A stretch of 64,000 nt of DNA from assembly GCA_015069095.1 (NCBI GenBank), contig SVJH01000008.1, positions 20,269 through 84,268 on the forward strand, read 5' to 3'. Positions 43,351 through 52,019 of this stretch are shown in pieces. Positions within the stretch are counted from its first letter, which is position 1. Each line of letters begins with the position of its first letter. The translations under genes were made by a program, and so were the position numbers. The notes under the pieces are model-generated. The model was not told where the DNA came from. It saw only the letters and a program-made list of their open reading frames with translations, and ran no database searches. Source of the DNA: Oscillospiraceae bacterium (GTDB lineage: Bacteria > Bacillota > Clostridia > UMGS1810).

Positions 43351-43601
43351 TGGCAACAAAAGAAAAACAGATTGAAGAATTAAGACAAGATTTGTTTTAT
43401 GTTAATACCATTGTTATTGATGATGATGAAAAAGCGAATGTTCTTTATGATTTGAATGTGCGAAAAGTTGTATTATGTGATAATTGCTACATGCAAGGAA
43501 GTTGCATTGTAGAAGATACATTCAATACTGCAAGAATGGCTGATAGTATGAAATTTTGTGCAGTAGGAAAGCCGAAAACGGACGGAAGGAGAGATACATA
43601 A
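43350..43601 (+). CDS. Hypothetical Cys-containing phage protein
   Basis: 83 residues from ATG 43350. CDNCYMQGSC and a final Cys suggest a small zinc site. Unknown role. Confidence 0.5.
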   Translation: MATKEKQIEELRQDLFYVNTIVIDDDEKANVLYDLNVRKVVLCDNCYMQGSCIVEDTFNTARMADSMKFCAVGKPKTDGRRDT

Positions 43602-43861
43602 TGGTTAAAGTATTATATTTTATATTTGGAATTTTGGTTGTATTGTTAATATGCCCTATTGGGATTATCTTAGAAAAAAAAGGGTTTAATTTCGGTTATT
43701 GTCCAATTTGTCACACCAAACTTCGACATTTCGCTAATGATAGTCAGGGTGGGCGTGGATATATCTGTGACGAATGTAATTACCATACTTGGGTTACTTA
43801 TAATTGCGTTGACAAACAAAGAAACACACGCACACCAAAAGAAAGAGGTGGGGAAAAGTGA
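43601..43861 (+). CDS. Membrane protein with zinc ribbon
   Basis: 86 residues, ATG overlapping the previous stop. One membrane helix (VLYFIFGILVVLLICPIGII), then CPICH...CDEC, so a zinc ribbon held at the membrane. Unknown role. Confidence 0.6.
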   Translation: MVKVLYFIFGILVVLLICPIGIILEKKGFNFGYCPICHTKLRHFANDSQGGRGYICDECNYHTWVTYNCVDKQRNTRTPKERGGEK

Positions 43862-44061
43862 TAGGAAATATGGAAAATATTTTAGAATTAGCAACTAAAA
43901 AATTAAAAGAAATGTATGGCGATGATTTTAAGTTTGAAGAAGATGACGAGTTTGTTTTTGCCTTGAATAATGGAGTATTGATGTTGTCTTATGATGAGGG
44001 CATAAAAATCAAAATAATGCTTGATACAGTTATTCCGTTAGATGTTGATTTTGATATATAA
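43858..44061 (+). CDS. Hypothetical phage protein (67 aa)
   Basis: GTG 43858 (an ATG 12 bases on is possible). Acidic; NILELATKKLKEMYGDDFKFEEDDE. No family recognised. Confidence 0.5.
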   Translation: MIGNMENILELATKKLKEMYGDDFKFEEDDEFVFALNNGVLMLSYDEGIKIKIMLDTVIPLDVDFDI

Positions 44062-44073
44062 GGCGGTGATTAA

Positions 44074-44364
44074 GTGGAGAACATAGAGAGCATAGTTGAG
44101 AAGATTATCATTGAACGAAACAAAACGGTTGATAGTGCCATAATGGGCGAAATACAGAAAATAGCGGTTGAGAACGGCATTGAAACAAAAATAATTATCA
44201 ATGAAAAGGCGGTTGCGAATGCTTTGGAAAGAGCGACACCGAAACCGGCAAGAGAAGATGGTTGGCTTTATTGCCCTGTTTGCGGTAAAGATATATGCGT
44301 TGATAAGCCGAATTATTGTAGTGATTGCGGTCAGCGTATAGATTGGAGTGGTGCGAATGGCTGA
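44074..44364 (+). CDS. Zinc-ribbon phage protein (96 aa)
   Basis: GTG start after GGCGGTG. A helical N-terminus and a C-terminal ribbon LYCPVCGKDICVD...NYCSDCGQRIDW of the kind seen at the end of many phage early proteins. Confidence 0.62.
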   Translation: MENIESIVEKIIIERNKTVDSAIMGEIQKIAVENGIETKIIINEKAVANALERATPKPAREDGWLYCPVCGKDICVDKPNYCSDCGQRIDWSGANG

Positions 44365-44533
44365 TATAAAGCACATAAATGTTAAGACCGAAGATGAAAT
44401 GATAACACAGTTAAAATTGCTCTTAAACAATGGCTATAACGTCGCAATAAGTAGAAATGTCAATATTCTTAATTTGGAAGAAGATAATGAAACATACACT
44501 ATTGGCTATTGTGTAAGACCAAAAGAACAATAA
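44357..44533 (+). CDS. Hypothetical phage protein (58 aa)
   Basis: ATG 44357, overlapping the zinc-ribbon gene by 8 bases. MADIKHINVKTEDEMITQLKLLLNNGYNVAISRN suggests a helix and strand. Unknown. Confidence 0.5.
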   Translation: MADIKHINVKTEDEMITQLKLLLNNGYNVAISRNVNILNLEEDNETYTIGYCVRPKEQ

Positions 44534-44558
44534 AAGAACGATTTTAAGGAGTGAGAGT

Positions 44559-44759
44559 ATGAGTTTTGAAAAAGCTATATCAACAATAATCGAACTTAAC
44601 GAAGAATTCAAGGCGATTGAAATACTTATAGCGTGCATAAAAGGCAATATGAATAAAATTGAAAGTGAAAATGCTGAGATGTCATCTTGCATAAGAGCGA
44701 TACAGAAAATTAACAGAGATAAAAATGAAGCAATTTCAGCGTTATGTGAAAGGGATTGA
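44559..44759 (+). CDS. Short coiled-coil protein (66 aa)
   Basis: After AAGGAGTGAG. Nearly all helix (IIELNEEFKAIEILIACIKGNMNKIESENAEM). No family recognised. Confidence 0.52.
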   Translation: MSFEKAISTIIELNEEFKAIEILIACIKGNMNKIESENAEMSSCIRAIQKINRDKNEAISALCERD

Positions 44760-44765
44760 TAAATA

Positions 44766-44939
44766 ATGCAGATGGATGTAATAACAAACACGCTTGCTCA
44801 AAAAGTAATTGATACAATTTATAACGAGTGGCATCACGAAGGACATATAGAAATTGAACATACCGATGATTTTTATTTTACACTTGATGGTAAATTGTAT
44901 TGCGTACAAGTAAGAGAAGTAGATGAAATTGATGATTAA
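44766..44939 (+). CDS. Hypothetical phage protein (57 aa)
   Basis: ATG 44766, 6 bases after the previous stop. MQMDVITNTLAQKV... then HTDDFYFTLDGKLYCVQVREVDEIDD. Its fit between close neighbours supports a real gene. Unknown. Confidence 0.5.
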   Translation: MQMDVITNTLAQKVIDTIYNEWHHEGHIEIEHTDDFYFTLDGKLYCVQVREVDEIDD

Positions 44940-44974
44940 ACCGATGAAATCGCAATTCAAAGGAGTGATAATAT

Positions 44975-45172
44975 ATGAATGAACAAGATAAAAAATGGCT
45001 TGAAATATGCAAAAATGATAAAGAGAGTAGATATGTCATTATGGTTGACAATGATGATATATACGTGTGGGATTTTGAAACAGACGAAGAAGCATATACA
45101 TTCACAGAATATGGGTATCATTTTGCGTTAGTATTATTGAGATACATAGGTTGTGAAGCAGAGTATGTGTAA
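44975..45172 (+). CDS. Hypothetical phage protein (65 aa)
   Basis: After AAAGGAGTGATAAT. DKESRYVIMVDNDDIYVWDFETDEEAYTF is acidic and beta-rich. Unknown. Confidence 0.5.
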   Translation: MNEQDKKWLEICKNDKESRYVIMVDNDDIYVWDFETDEEAYTFTEYGYHFALVLLRYIGCEAEYV

Positions 45173-45183
45173 GGAGTGATAAT

Positions 45184-45579
45184 ATGAAAGATAACGAGAT
45201 TATAAAGGCTTTGGAGTGTTGCCGAGATTGTAAATGTAAAGAATGCCCTTGTTACAACAAAGAAACAGGTGGCTGCAAGGAAATTGATGAGCAAGATATT
45301 CTTGACCTAATCAACAGAGAAAAGGAAGAGATTGAGAGGTTACAAAGCGACAATGTAAAATTACACACTATCATTCCGAAAATGCTTGTGGAAGCCAAAT
45401 TCGAAGCAATAAAAGAGTTTGCAGAGAGATTGAAAGAAAAAGTAGAAAAAGTAAGGTTAAAATATCAAAGACTTTGTAAAGAACAAGGCGAAAAAGAGGA
45501 TGAAGTTATGAATATTCACTTCAAAGGGATTGAAAAACTTATTGACAACCTTGTAAAAGAAATGGAGTTAGGTAAATGA
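45184..45579 (+). CDS. Cys-rich coiled-coil phage protein
   Basis: 131 residues after AAGGAGTG. The head CCRDCKCKECPCYNKETGGC may bind zinc; the rest is a long coiled coil with EERLQSDN-like heptads. Common in Clostridial prophages; unknown role. Confidence 0.62.
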   Translation: MKDNEIIKALECCRDCKCKECPCYNKETGGCKEIDEQDILDLINREKEEIERLQSDNVKLHTIIPKMLVEAKFEAIKEFAERLKEKVEKVRLKYQRLCKEQGEKEDEVMNIHFKGIEKLIDNLVKEMELGK

Positions 45580-45959
45580 CGAATGAAGAAATGTATAAGA
45601 TGTATCAAAATGGAGATACATTTCAAAAAATTGCTGATGTTTGTGGAATATCAAAACAAGCCGTACATCAGAGAATGGTTTTGTATGAAAGAAAGGTGTA
45701 CGGAATAAGGGGAAAAAGAAAACAACGATTATTAATTGATAAAATTGTTTATAAAGGAATATACGAACACTTTGAAAATAATTATGATGAAACCATATCT
45801 TCTATGTGCAAAAAAGTGTATGGATATGCAACAGGCAATACTGACAAGTTTAAAAGTTTTATTACAGGGGAACATGATTCACATTTTAAACTTGAGCATA
45901 TAAAACGATTGTGCGAAGTTGTAGGAAAACCATTTGAAGAAACCTTTGCAGAAAGGTAG
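45576..45959 (+). CDS. Helix-turn-helix regulator (possible late regulator)
   Basis: 127 residues. N-terminal HTH (FQKIADVCGISKQAVHQRMVLYERK) like sigma-region-4-like phage regulators, and a C-terminal half with VYGYATGNTDKFKSFITGE and LCEVVGKPFEE. Its position just before the late genes suggests control of late transcription; inference. Confidence 0.65.
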   Translation: MTNEEMYKMYQNGDTFQKIADVCGISKQAVHQRMVLYERKVYGIRGKRKQRLLIDKIVYKGIYEHFENNYDETISSMCKKVYGYATGNTDKFKSFITGEHDSHFKLEHIKRLCEVVGKPFEETFAER

Positions 45960-45968
45960 GTGTTTTAG

Positions 45969-46487
45969 ATGATAAAGTTTAACGAAGAATTTAAAAAAGA
46001 TTTTCATATCCTCTCTAAAACTGAACTTATGCAAAAGTATGATATTTCAAATTATATATACGACAAATGGCGAAGTGAATGCAAGCTCCACAAAGTATCA
46101 TACAATAGAAATAAAAGAAAGTTTACACCGGAAGAAGAAAAGTTTATAAAAGACAATTGGTTTAAGATGCAAGATGCAGAAATTGCAAAAGCATTAGGGC
46201 GGTCAAGACATGTAATTTCAACAAAACGCGCAAGAATGGGATTGTATAAGAATTATACACAAAACATTTTTTCAGACAAAGAATACAATATGATTATTTG
46301 GTGGCTTACCGGAGATACATTTGATACTATAAGGTTATTATACAGTTGTAGTAACGAAGATATAGAAAATGCCTTAAAGCAAACGGATAAAATGAAACTT
46401 GCAATGAAACGAATTAAAAAGTATGGATGTTTTCCTATTGTGAGAAAAAGACATGAAATATTAAAGTACAATAAAGATTTGAAATAG
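45969..46487 (+). CDS. Myb/SANT-like DNA-binding phage protein
   Basis: 172 residues. KRKFTPEEEKFIKDNWFKMQDAEIAKALGRSRHVISTKRARMGL is a SANT/HTH-23 motif. Last gene before a strong terminator and the late operon, so a regulator of late genes is plausible. Confidence 0.65.
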   Translation: MIKFNEEFKKDFHILSKTELMQKYDISNYIYDKWRSECKLHKVSYNRNKRKFTPEEEKFIKDNWFKMQDAEIAKALGRSRHVISTKRARMGLYKNYTQNIFSDKEYNMIIWWLTGDTFDTIRLLYSCSNEDIENALKQTDKMKLAMKRIKKYGCFPIVRKRHEILKYNKDLK

Positions 46488-46489
46488 AT

Positions 46490-46517
46490 TGAACAGGGAT
46501 ATTTGCCCTGTTCTTTT
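46490..46517 (+). terminator. Terminator between early and late regions of prophage 2
   Basis: GAACAGGG-ATATTTG-CCCTGTTC followed by T6. A strong intrinsic terminator that divides the early and late operons. Confidence 0.88.
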
Positions 46518-46528
46518 TTGTGCTCCTG

Positions 46529-46552
46529 GTGGGGTAGAAAAATAATACACGA
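46529..46552 (+). promoter_or_regulatory. Duplicated late-region motif, copy 1
   Basis: GTGGGGTAGAAA, four bases, ATACACGA; the same 12+4+8 layout appears at 50901-50924. Followed by TATAAC (46570-46575), 23 bp before the terminase small subunit start. A phage late promoter element is inferred. Confidence 0.5.
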
Positions 46553-46597
46553 GATAATTAAAATATATGTATAACAACACGAAGGAAGGAGATTTCT

Positions 46598-47062
46598 GTG
46601 GATTGGAAAAAGATTAAGGCAGAATACATTGCCGGGGGAATAAGCTACAGAAAACTCGCAGAAAGATATGGTGTCCCGTTCAGCACTCTCAAAGAACATG
46701 CAAGAAGAGAAAAATGGACAGAGTTAAGAGAAAAAGCAAGACACAAAGCAGACACAAATTTTGCAAATCTTATGGGAGAAAAACAAGCCAATCGGAATGC
46801 GAAGATAGATGATGTGGCTGATAAACTTCTTGATAAGATAATTGGATTGTTGGATGCACTTGAAGTTGTTGATAGTCAATCTATTAAACAATGCACATCT
46901 GCTCTTAAAGACATTAAAGATATTAAAGGCATTAAGAGTGATATTGACTTAAGAGAACAGGAAGCACGAATAAATAAACTCCGTAAGGATGCTATGGATG
47001 AAGAGGAAAACACTTCTGTTACTGTAAAGTTTGAAGATGAAATTGGAAAATGGAGTAAGTAG
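46598..47062 (+). CDS. terS: Terminase small subunit
   Basis: 154 residues, GTG after GAAGGAAGG. N-terminal HTH (GGISYRKLAERYGVPFSTLKEHARREKW) as in terminase small subunits, central helices, and an acidic end. It would recognise the packaging start and feed DNA to the large subunit encoded next. Confidence 0.82.
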   Translation: MDWKKIKAEYIAGGISYRKLAERYGVPFSTLKEHARREKWTELREKARHKADTNFANLMGEKQANRNAKIDDVADKLLDKIIGLLDALEVVDSQSIKQCTSALKDIKDIKGIKSDIDLREQEARINKLRKDAMDEEENTSVTVKFEDEIGKWSK

Positions 47063-47078
47063 AAGGGAGTGATGCCAA

Positions 47079-48538
47079 ATGCCTACATTGACAATAGAAA
47101 GACCAAGTCCTAAACAAGAATTGTTTTTAACTGCGAATGATAAAAAGTATATTGCCTTTGGAGGTGCCTGACAAGAGGTGGTGGCAAGAGTTGGGCAATA
47201 AGAACAAAATGCATATTGTTATGTTTAGAATATCCGGGCATCAAGTGTATGATAGTCCGTAAAACATATCCTGAATTAACAGAGAATCATATAAATCCAT
47301 TATGCGAAATATTAAGATGCCATCATCCAAACAAAAAAGAAAGAATTGCATCATACAACGATTCAAAAAAGAATATTACATTTCCAAATAGGAGCAGAAT
47401 ACTGTTCAGATATTGCGATACAGAAAAAGATGCAGATAGATTTCAGGGAACTGAAGTTGATTGCTTATTCGTTGACGAAGCCACACACCAAAGCGAAGAT
47501 AAATTTAAAAAGTTATCTGCTTGTGTGCGTGGTGTTAATGAATTTCCTAAAAGAGTATATCTATCAATGAATCCCGGACATGAAGGGCATCAATGGGTTA
47601 AAAGATTATTCATAGATAAAAAATATGACGTTGGCGAAGATGCAAATGACTATATGTTCATACAGAGTCTTGTTACGGACAACAAGGCGCTTATGGAGCA
47701 GAATCCTGACTATATAAAGCAACTTGAAGCACTACCACCAAAACTTAAAAAAGCATGGCTTGAAGGCAGATGGGATGTGTTTGAAGGTGCTTTCTTTGAA
47801 GAATTTAGAGAAACACCTGATATGCAATGTTGCCATGATGCAGGAATAACTGTAGAAGAAGCTCTTAAGGAGCATAGATGGACACACGTTATTAAGCCGT
47901 TTAACATACCAAGTGGTTGGAAGATATACAGAAGTTATGACTTCGGTTTTGGTAAGCCGTTTGCAGTTAATTGGTATGCAGTAGACTATGAAGGTATTGC
48001 ATATATGATTTTAGAGTTATACGGCTGCACAGGAACTCCAAACGAAGGGGTTAAATGGTCTCCTGAACAACAATTCAGAGAAGTTGCAAGGATAGAAAAA
48101 GAGCATCCATACCTTAAGGGGAAGAGAATACAAGGTGTTGCCGACCCTTCGATATGGGACGGCTCAAGAGGTATTGCCATTATAGAAGAAGCCGAGAAAC
48201 AACATTTATGGTTTGAAAAAGGTATAAATGACAGAATACCCGGATGGATGCAAATACACGAAAGACTTAAATTCGATGAGTACGGCAAAGCAATGCTATA
48301 TATATTTGAGAATTGCAAAGATACCATAAGGACCTTACCACTTATGATGTATGACGAACACAAGGTGGAAGACCTTGACACAGACGGAGAAGACCATATC
48401 GCAGACAGTTTGCGATATTTCTGTATGTCAAGACCAATAACACCAAGAAAGATAGAAGTTAAGGAAATACCGTTATATGACCCACTTAATCAGTATGAGA
48501 AGAGTACATATAACAAAGCAATATTTAGGAGGATATGA
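47079..48538 (+). CDS. terL: Terminase large subunit, interrupted by a 5-base frameshift in Walker A
   Basis: Translation from ATG 47079 gives a normal terminase start (LTIERPSPKQELFLTANDKKYIAFGGA), then TGA at 47169. Leaving out five bases (CTGAC, about 47168-47172) restores GGARGGGKSWAIRTKCILL, the Walker A and onward, and the frame stays open to 48538 with Walker B LFVDEA and nuclease residues (YDFGFGKPF, ADPSIWDG, DHIADSLRY). The remaining 440-residue part alone has a weak TTG start and lacks Walker A. So the prophage may be defective, or the base calls are wrong; see findings. Confidence 0.82.
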
Positions 48539-50580
48539 TGGATAAGAGAAACAAAAACCAAGTGCCTGAAGATGACATAGCAAAAGTGCCACAGGAAGAA
48601 ATGCCTATGGCAGAAAGTCAGCCAAGTGAACTTGAAATAAGGGCACAAAACGAAATAAAGATGCTTAAACGAACTGCACAAAAGAAACAACTGCAAGCAC
48701 AGATGAAGCCGAAAATTGATTCTGAGGTCGTTATAAAAGCATCGGAAATACTACGCAAGTACAAAGAAGGCAAAGCAAGACTTGAGCAGAAAATCATTGC
48801 AAATGAAGAGTTTTGGAAACTTAGACAATGGAATTATATGAACGATGGAAATAATGACTTTAAACCTGCAACGGCATGGCTATGGTCTTGTATTCAATCA
48901 AGATATTCGGATACTATGGATTCTTATCCTACTTGCAACTTTCAACCAAGACAGAGTGATGATAAGGCAGAAGCAATTAAACTTTCAAACATAGTGCCTG
49001 TTATATTGGAGCAGAACAGATACGAAGATACATATTCGGATATTGTATGGTACACATTGAAACATGGTGGAAACATACAAGGTGTATTTTGGGATGGCTC
49101 AAAGCACAATGGTCTTGGGGATATAGTTGTCAAGAAAATTGATTTCATTAACTTCTTTTGGGAACCGGGTATTACTGATATTCAGGAATCACAGAACATA
49201 TTCAATACAGAACTTGTATCAAATAGCATACTTGAGCAAAGATACCCTGGGTGCGTCGGCAAACTTGGTGGTAGTAACATTACACTTGCCAAATACTTAT
49301 ACGATGACAAAGTAGATACATCGGACAAGTCTGTTGTAGTTGATTGGTACTACCATACATATGTTAACGGCAGAAAAACACTTCAGTATGTTAAGTATGT
49401 TAATGACATTGTTTTATATGCCACAGAAAATGAAATTGTAGCACCTGAGAAGGTTACAGTTGACCCTGAAACAAGAATACCACTTACAATTCCGCTAGGC
49501 AAACCTATTGCAGAAACAGGACTATATGACCATGCATTATATCCTTTTGTTTCTATGGCTTTATACCCTGTCGAAGGAAGCATCTGTGGGTATGGCATTA
49601 CAGATATAGGTCGAGATACACAATTACAGATAGACCAACTAAACAAGGCAATTGTAGATAATGCTATTGAAGGCGCATCTGCTCGTTATTTTTATAAGGC
49701 GGATGGTACAATTAACGAAAAGCAATTTAATGATAAGAGCCAAAAACTTGTGCATGTAGAAGGCAATTTAAGTGATGATTTTATAAGACCGATTGAGTAC
49801 AAAAGACTTGACGGTATATACGTTAACTACCTAACACAGAAGATTGACGAACTTAAGTATGTAACAAGTAATCAGGATGTTAACAATGGTGTTGCGCCAA
49901 GTGGTGTAACAAGTGCATCCGGTATTGCAGCACTACAGGAATCACAAGGCAAAAATGCACGAAGTTCTAACAAAACATTCCATAGACAGTTTAGAGATGT
50001 CTGCTATCAGATAGTTGAACTTATTCGTCAGTTTTACGATGTGCCGAGAACATTTCGTATAAATCCTGATGGAATGGAAGAACAGTTTGTGGCATATAAC
50101 AATTCAGGTCTAAAACCACAATCACAAATGACAATGGGTAATGATATAGGATTAAGACTACCTGAATTTGATATAGAAATTACAAGTGAAAAAGCAAATC
50201 CATATAAGAAAATGGAAATCAATGACCTTGCACTTTCATTCTATAACGCAGGATTCTTTAATCCACAGATGACCGACCAAGCACTTGCTTGTCTTGGAAT
50301 GATGGACTTTAACAAAAAAGATGAAGTTATGCGTAAGATAAGTGAGAACGGAACACTTGCTGAAATGTTGCTTATGTATCAGCAGATGGCATTACAGTTT
50401 GCACAGAAACTTGACCCTGCCCTCGCAGAACAAGTTGCAAATCAAATACTGAATCAAGGTGGAATGCCTATTCCACAAGATGTAGGCGCAGAAGCAGATG
50501 TAAAAACTGAAGAAACAGACGAGCATCCATTCGTAGAAAAGGCAAGAAAAGGTGCACGTTCATCTACACAGGCAGATTAA
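48535..50580 (+). CDS. Large portal protein (podovirus-like)
   Basis: 681 residues, start overlapping terL by 4 bases. Long portals of this size with FWKLRQWNYM...DFKPATAWLWSCIQSRYSDTMD at the start and GYGITDIGRDTQLQIDQLNKAIVDNA in the middle are found in P22-type short-tailed phages. A Gln/Ala-rich C-terminus may form the barrel. It would form the packaging ring. Confidence 0.8.
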   Translation: MMDKRNKNQVPEDDIAKVPQEEMPMAESQPSELEIRAQNEIKMLKRTAQKKQLQAQMKPKIDSEVVIKASEILRKYKEGKARLEQKIIANEEFWKLRQWNYMNDGNNDFKPATAWLWSCIQSRYSDTMDSYPTCNFQPRQSDDKAEAIKLSNIVPVILEQNRYEDTYSDIVWYTLKHGGNIQGVFWDGSKHNGLGDIVVKKIDFINFFWEPGITDIQESQNIFNTELVSNSILEQRYPGCVGKLGGSNITLAKYLYDDKVDTSDKSVVVDWYYHTYVNGRKTLQYVKYVNDIVLYATENEIVAPEKVTVDPETRIPLTIPLGKPIAETGLYDHALYPFVSMALYPVEGSICGYGITDIGRDTQLQIDQLNKAIVDNAIEGASARYFYKADGTINEKQFNDKSQKLVHVEGNLSDDFIRPIEYKRLDGIYVNYLTQKIDELKYVTSNQDVNNGVAPSGVTSASGIAALQESQGKNARSSNKTFHRQFRDVCYQIVELIRQFYDVPRTFRINPDGMEEQFVAYNNSGLKPQSQMTMGNDIGLRLPEFDIEITSEKANPYKKMEINDLALSFYNAGFFNPQMTDQALACLGMMDFNKKDEVMRKISENGTLAEMLLMYQQMALQFAQKLDPALAEQVANQILNQGGMPIPQDVGAEADVKTEETDEHPFVEKARKGARSSTQAD

Positions 50581-50589
50581 GGAGTAAAT

Positions 50590-50910
50590 ATGATAAACAT
50601 AACATTTAATCCTAAATCATATACACTCGACATTACAGGGCATGCAGAGCATGGCAAAAAGGGAGAAGATATAGTCTGCTCGGCTATATCTACCCTATTT
50701 TACACATTGGCAGAGTCTTTGTATGAGGCAAGGCATATGCTTAAGGAAGATATAGAGTTTAGTGATGAAGACGGAAACGGACACCTTGCAATCATTCCAA
50801 AGGAAGAATACATGGCGAATGTTTCACTTATTTATTGGACAATCCTTACAGGATTCCAACTTGTAGAAAAAAATTATAAAAAAAACGTGAAACTAATCGT
50901 AGTGGGGTAG
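50590..50910 (+). CDS. prp: Prp-type cysteine protease
   Basis: 106 residues. The Prp family dyad is visible: His18 in TGHAEHG and Cys30 in DIVCSAIS. Host Prp trims the N-terminus of ribosomal protein L27 in Firmicutes, and phage relatives trim capsid and scaffold proteins carrying the same motif. Both the scaffold and capsid encoded next have that motif (LNLQLFA and LKLQLFA). A maturation protease of this prophage is thus likely. Confidence 0.88.
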   Translation: MINITFNPKSYTLDITGHAEHGKKGEDIVCSAISTLFYTLAESLYEARHMLKEDIEFSDEDGNGHLAIIPKEEYMANVSLIYWTILTGFQLVEKNYKKNVKLIVVG

Positions 50911-50924
50911 AAAGGTTATACACG
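50901..50924 (+). promoter_or_regulatory. Duplicated late-region motif, copy 2
   Basis: GTGGGGTAGAAA, four bases, ATACACGA, overlapping the prp stop; same as 46529-46552. TATAAT follows at 50931-50936 and the scaffold start is 66 bp further on. Confidence 0.5.
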
Positions 50925-50989
50925 ATATTTTTATAATTAACATAACGGCTCGTATCCGAAACTACAGATTTTAAAAAGGAGCATTTTAT

Positions 50990-51964
50990 ATGCTAAAAAA
51001 ACTACTACTTAACCTACAGTTATTCGCTGATGGTGGTGGAGATGGTGGAGATGGTGGCTCTGCATCTCAATCAACCGGAGAAACTTTAGGAAAAGACAAT
51101 TCAGGAGAAAAAGAAGAAATACCTGCTTTCATCCCTGAGAAAGCAAAAAAATACTATCAAAAAGCTATGGAAAAGCAAAAGGGAAGTACAACCAATGCTG
51201 ATTCACAGAATAATGATAATGCTCAAACTACCAATGAGCAAGGTGCAACAGACGAAGTTTCCTATGACGATTTCATAAAATCACATAAGGAAGAGCACGA
51301 AGCATACATAAAGAAAACAATGGGCGAAAGACTTAAAAAGTACAAAGGCATTGAAGAAAATTTAGGAAAGCACAAGGCAATCCTTGAAACAGTTGCTCAA
51401 AAGTACGGAGTAAGTCCTGACGATGAGAACTTTTTAGAAACACTTTCACAAAAAGTGGATGAAGATGACTCATACTATGATAATTATGCTATGGAGCATG
51501 ATATTTCTGCCCAAGAGGCCCGTAGAATTGTTACTATGGAAAGAAAAGCAAGACAATTCGATGCACAGGAACAAGAAAGACAAAGACAGGAACAGATGCG
51601 TCAGCACATTATGGTGCTTAGACAAAATGCCGAAAAGACAAAAGCACAATTCCCTGACTTTGACCTTGAAACTGAAATGCAAGACGAAAGATTTAGACGG
51701 CTTTGTGCTGCAAATAACGGAGATACTACGGCAGCATTTATGGCTTGTCATTATAATGAGATACTTACTAATACCGTGCAAAGAGCATCTAAAAAGATAC
51801 AGGAGCAAACTGCACAGGCAGTAGCATCTAATAAGGCAAGACCAATAGAAAACGGATTATCTTCACAAGCTCCTTCTGTTGTAGAACAAGACTTTAGAAA
51901 TATGAATCTTCAGCAAATAAGAAAATTTGCCGAAGAACAAAGACGAAAACAGACAGGGAGATAA
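50990..51964 (+). CDS. Scaffold-type protein with Prp cleavage motif
   Basis: 324 residues after AAAAGGAGC. N-terminus LLLNLQLFADGGG carries the Prp-type cut site (after Phe in known substrates). The rest is charged, Gln-rich and helical (about 95-300), like a scaffold, and it directly precedes the capsid gene. Removal of the first ~13 residues by Prp is predicted. Confidence 0.82.
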   Translation: MLKKLLLNLQLFADGGGDGGDGGSASQSTGETLGKDNSGEKEEIPAFIPEKAKKYYQKAMEKQKGSTTNADSQNNDNAQTTNEQGATDEVSYDDFIKSHKEEHEAYIKKTMGERLKKYKGIEENLGKHKAILETVAQKYGVSPDDENFLETLSQKVDEDDSYYDNYAMEHDISAQEARRIVTMERKARQFDAQEQERQRQEQMRQHIMVLRQNAEKTKAQFPDFDLETEMQDERFRRLCAANNGDTTAAFMACHYNEILTNTVQRASKKIQEQTAQAVASNKARPIENGLSSQAPSVVEQDFRNMNLQQIRKFAEEQRRKQTGR

Positions 51965-52019
51965 AAACAAATAAAATATAAATATTTCTCCCTGTGTTTA
52001 AAACAAGGAGGAAATGAAA

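Noticed and set aside
47079..47215. Intron or intein in TerL
   Set aside because: Only five bases are extra, too few for any intron or intein.
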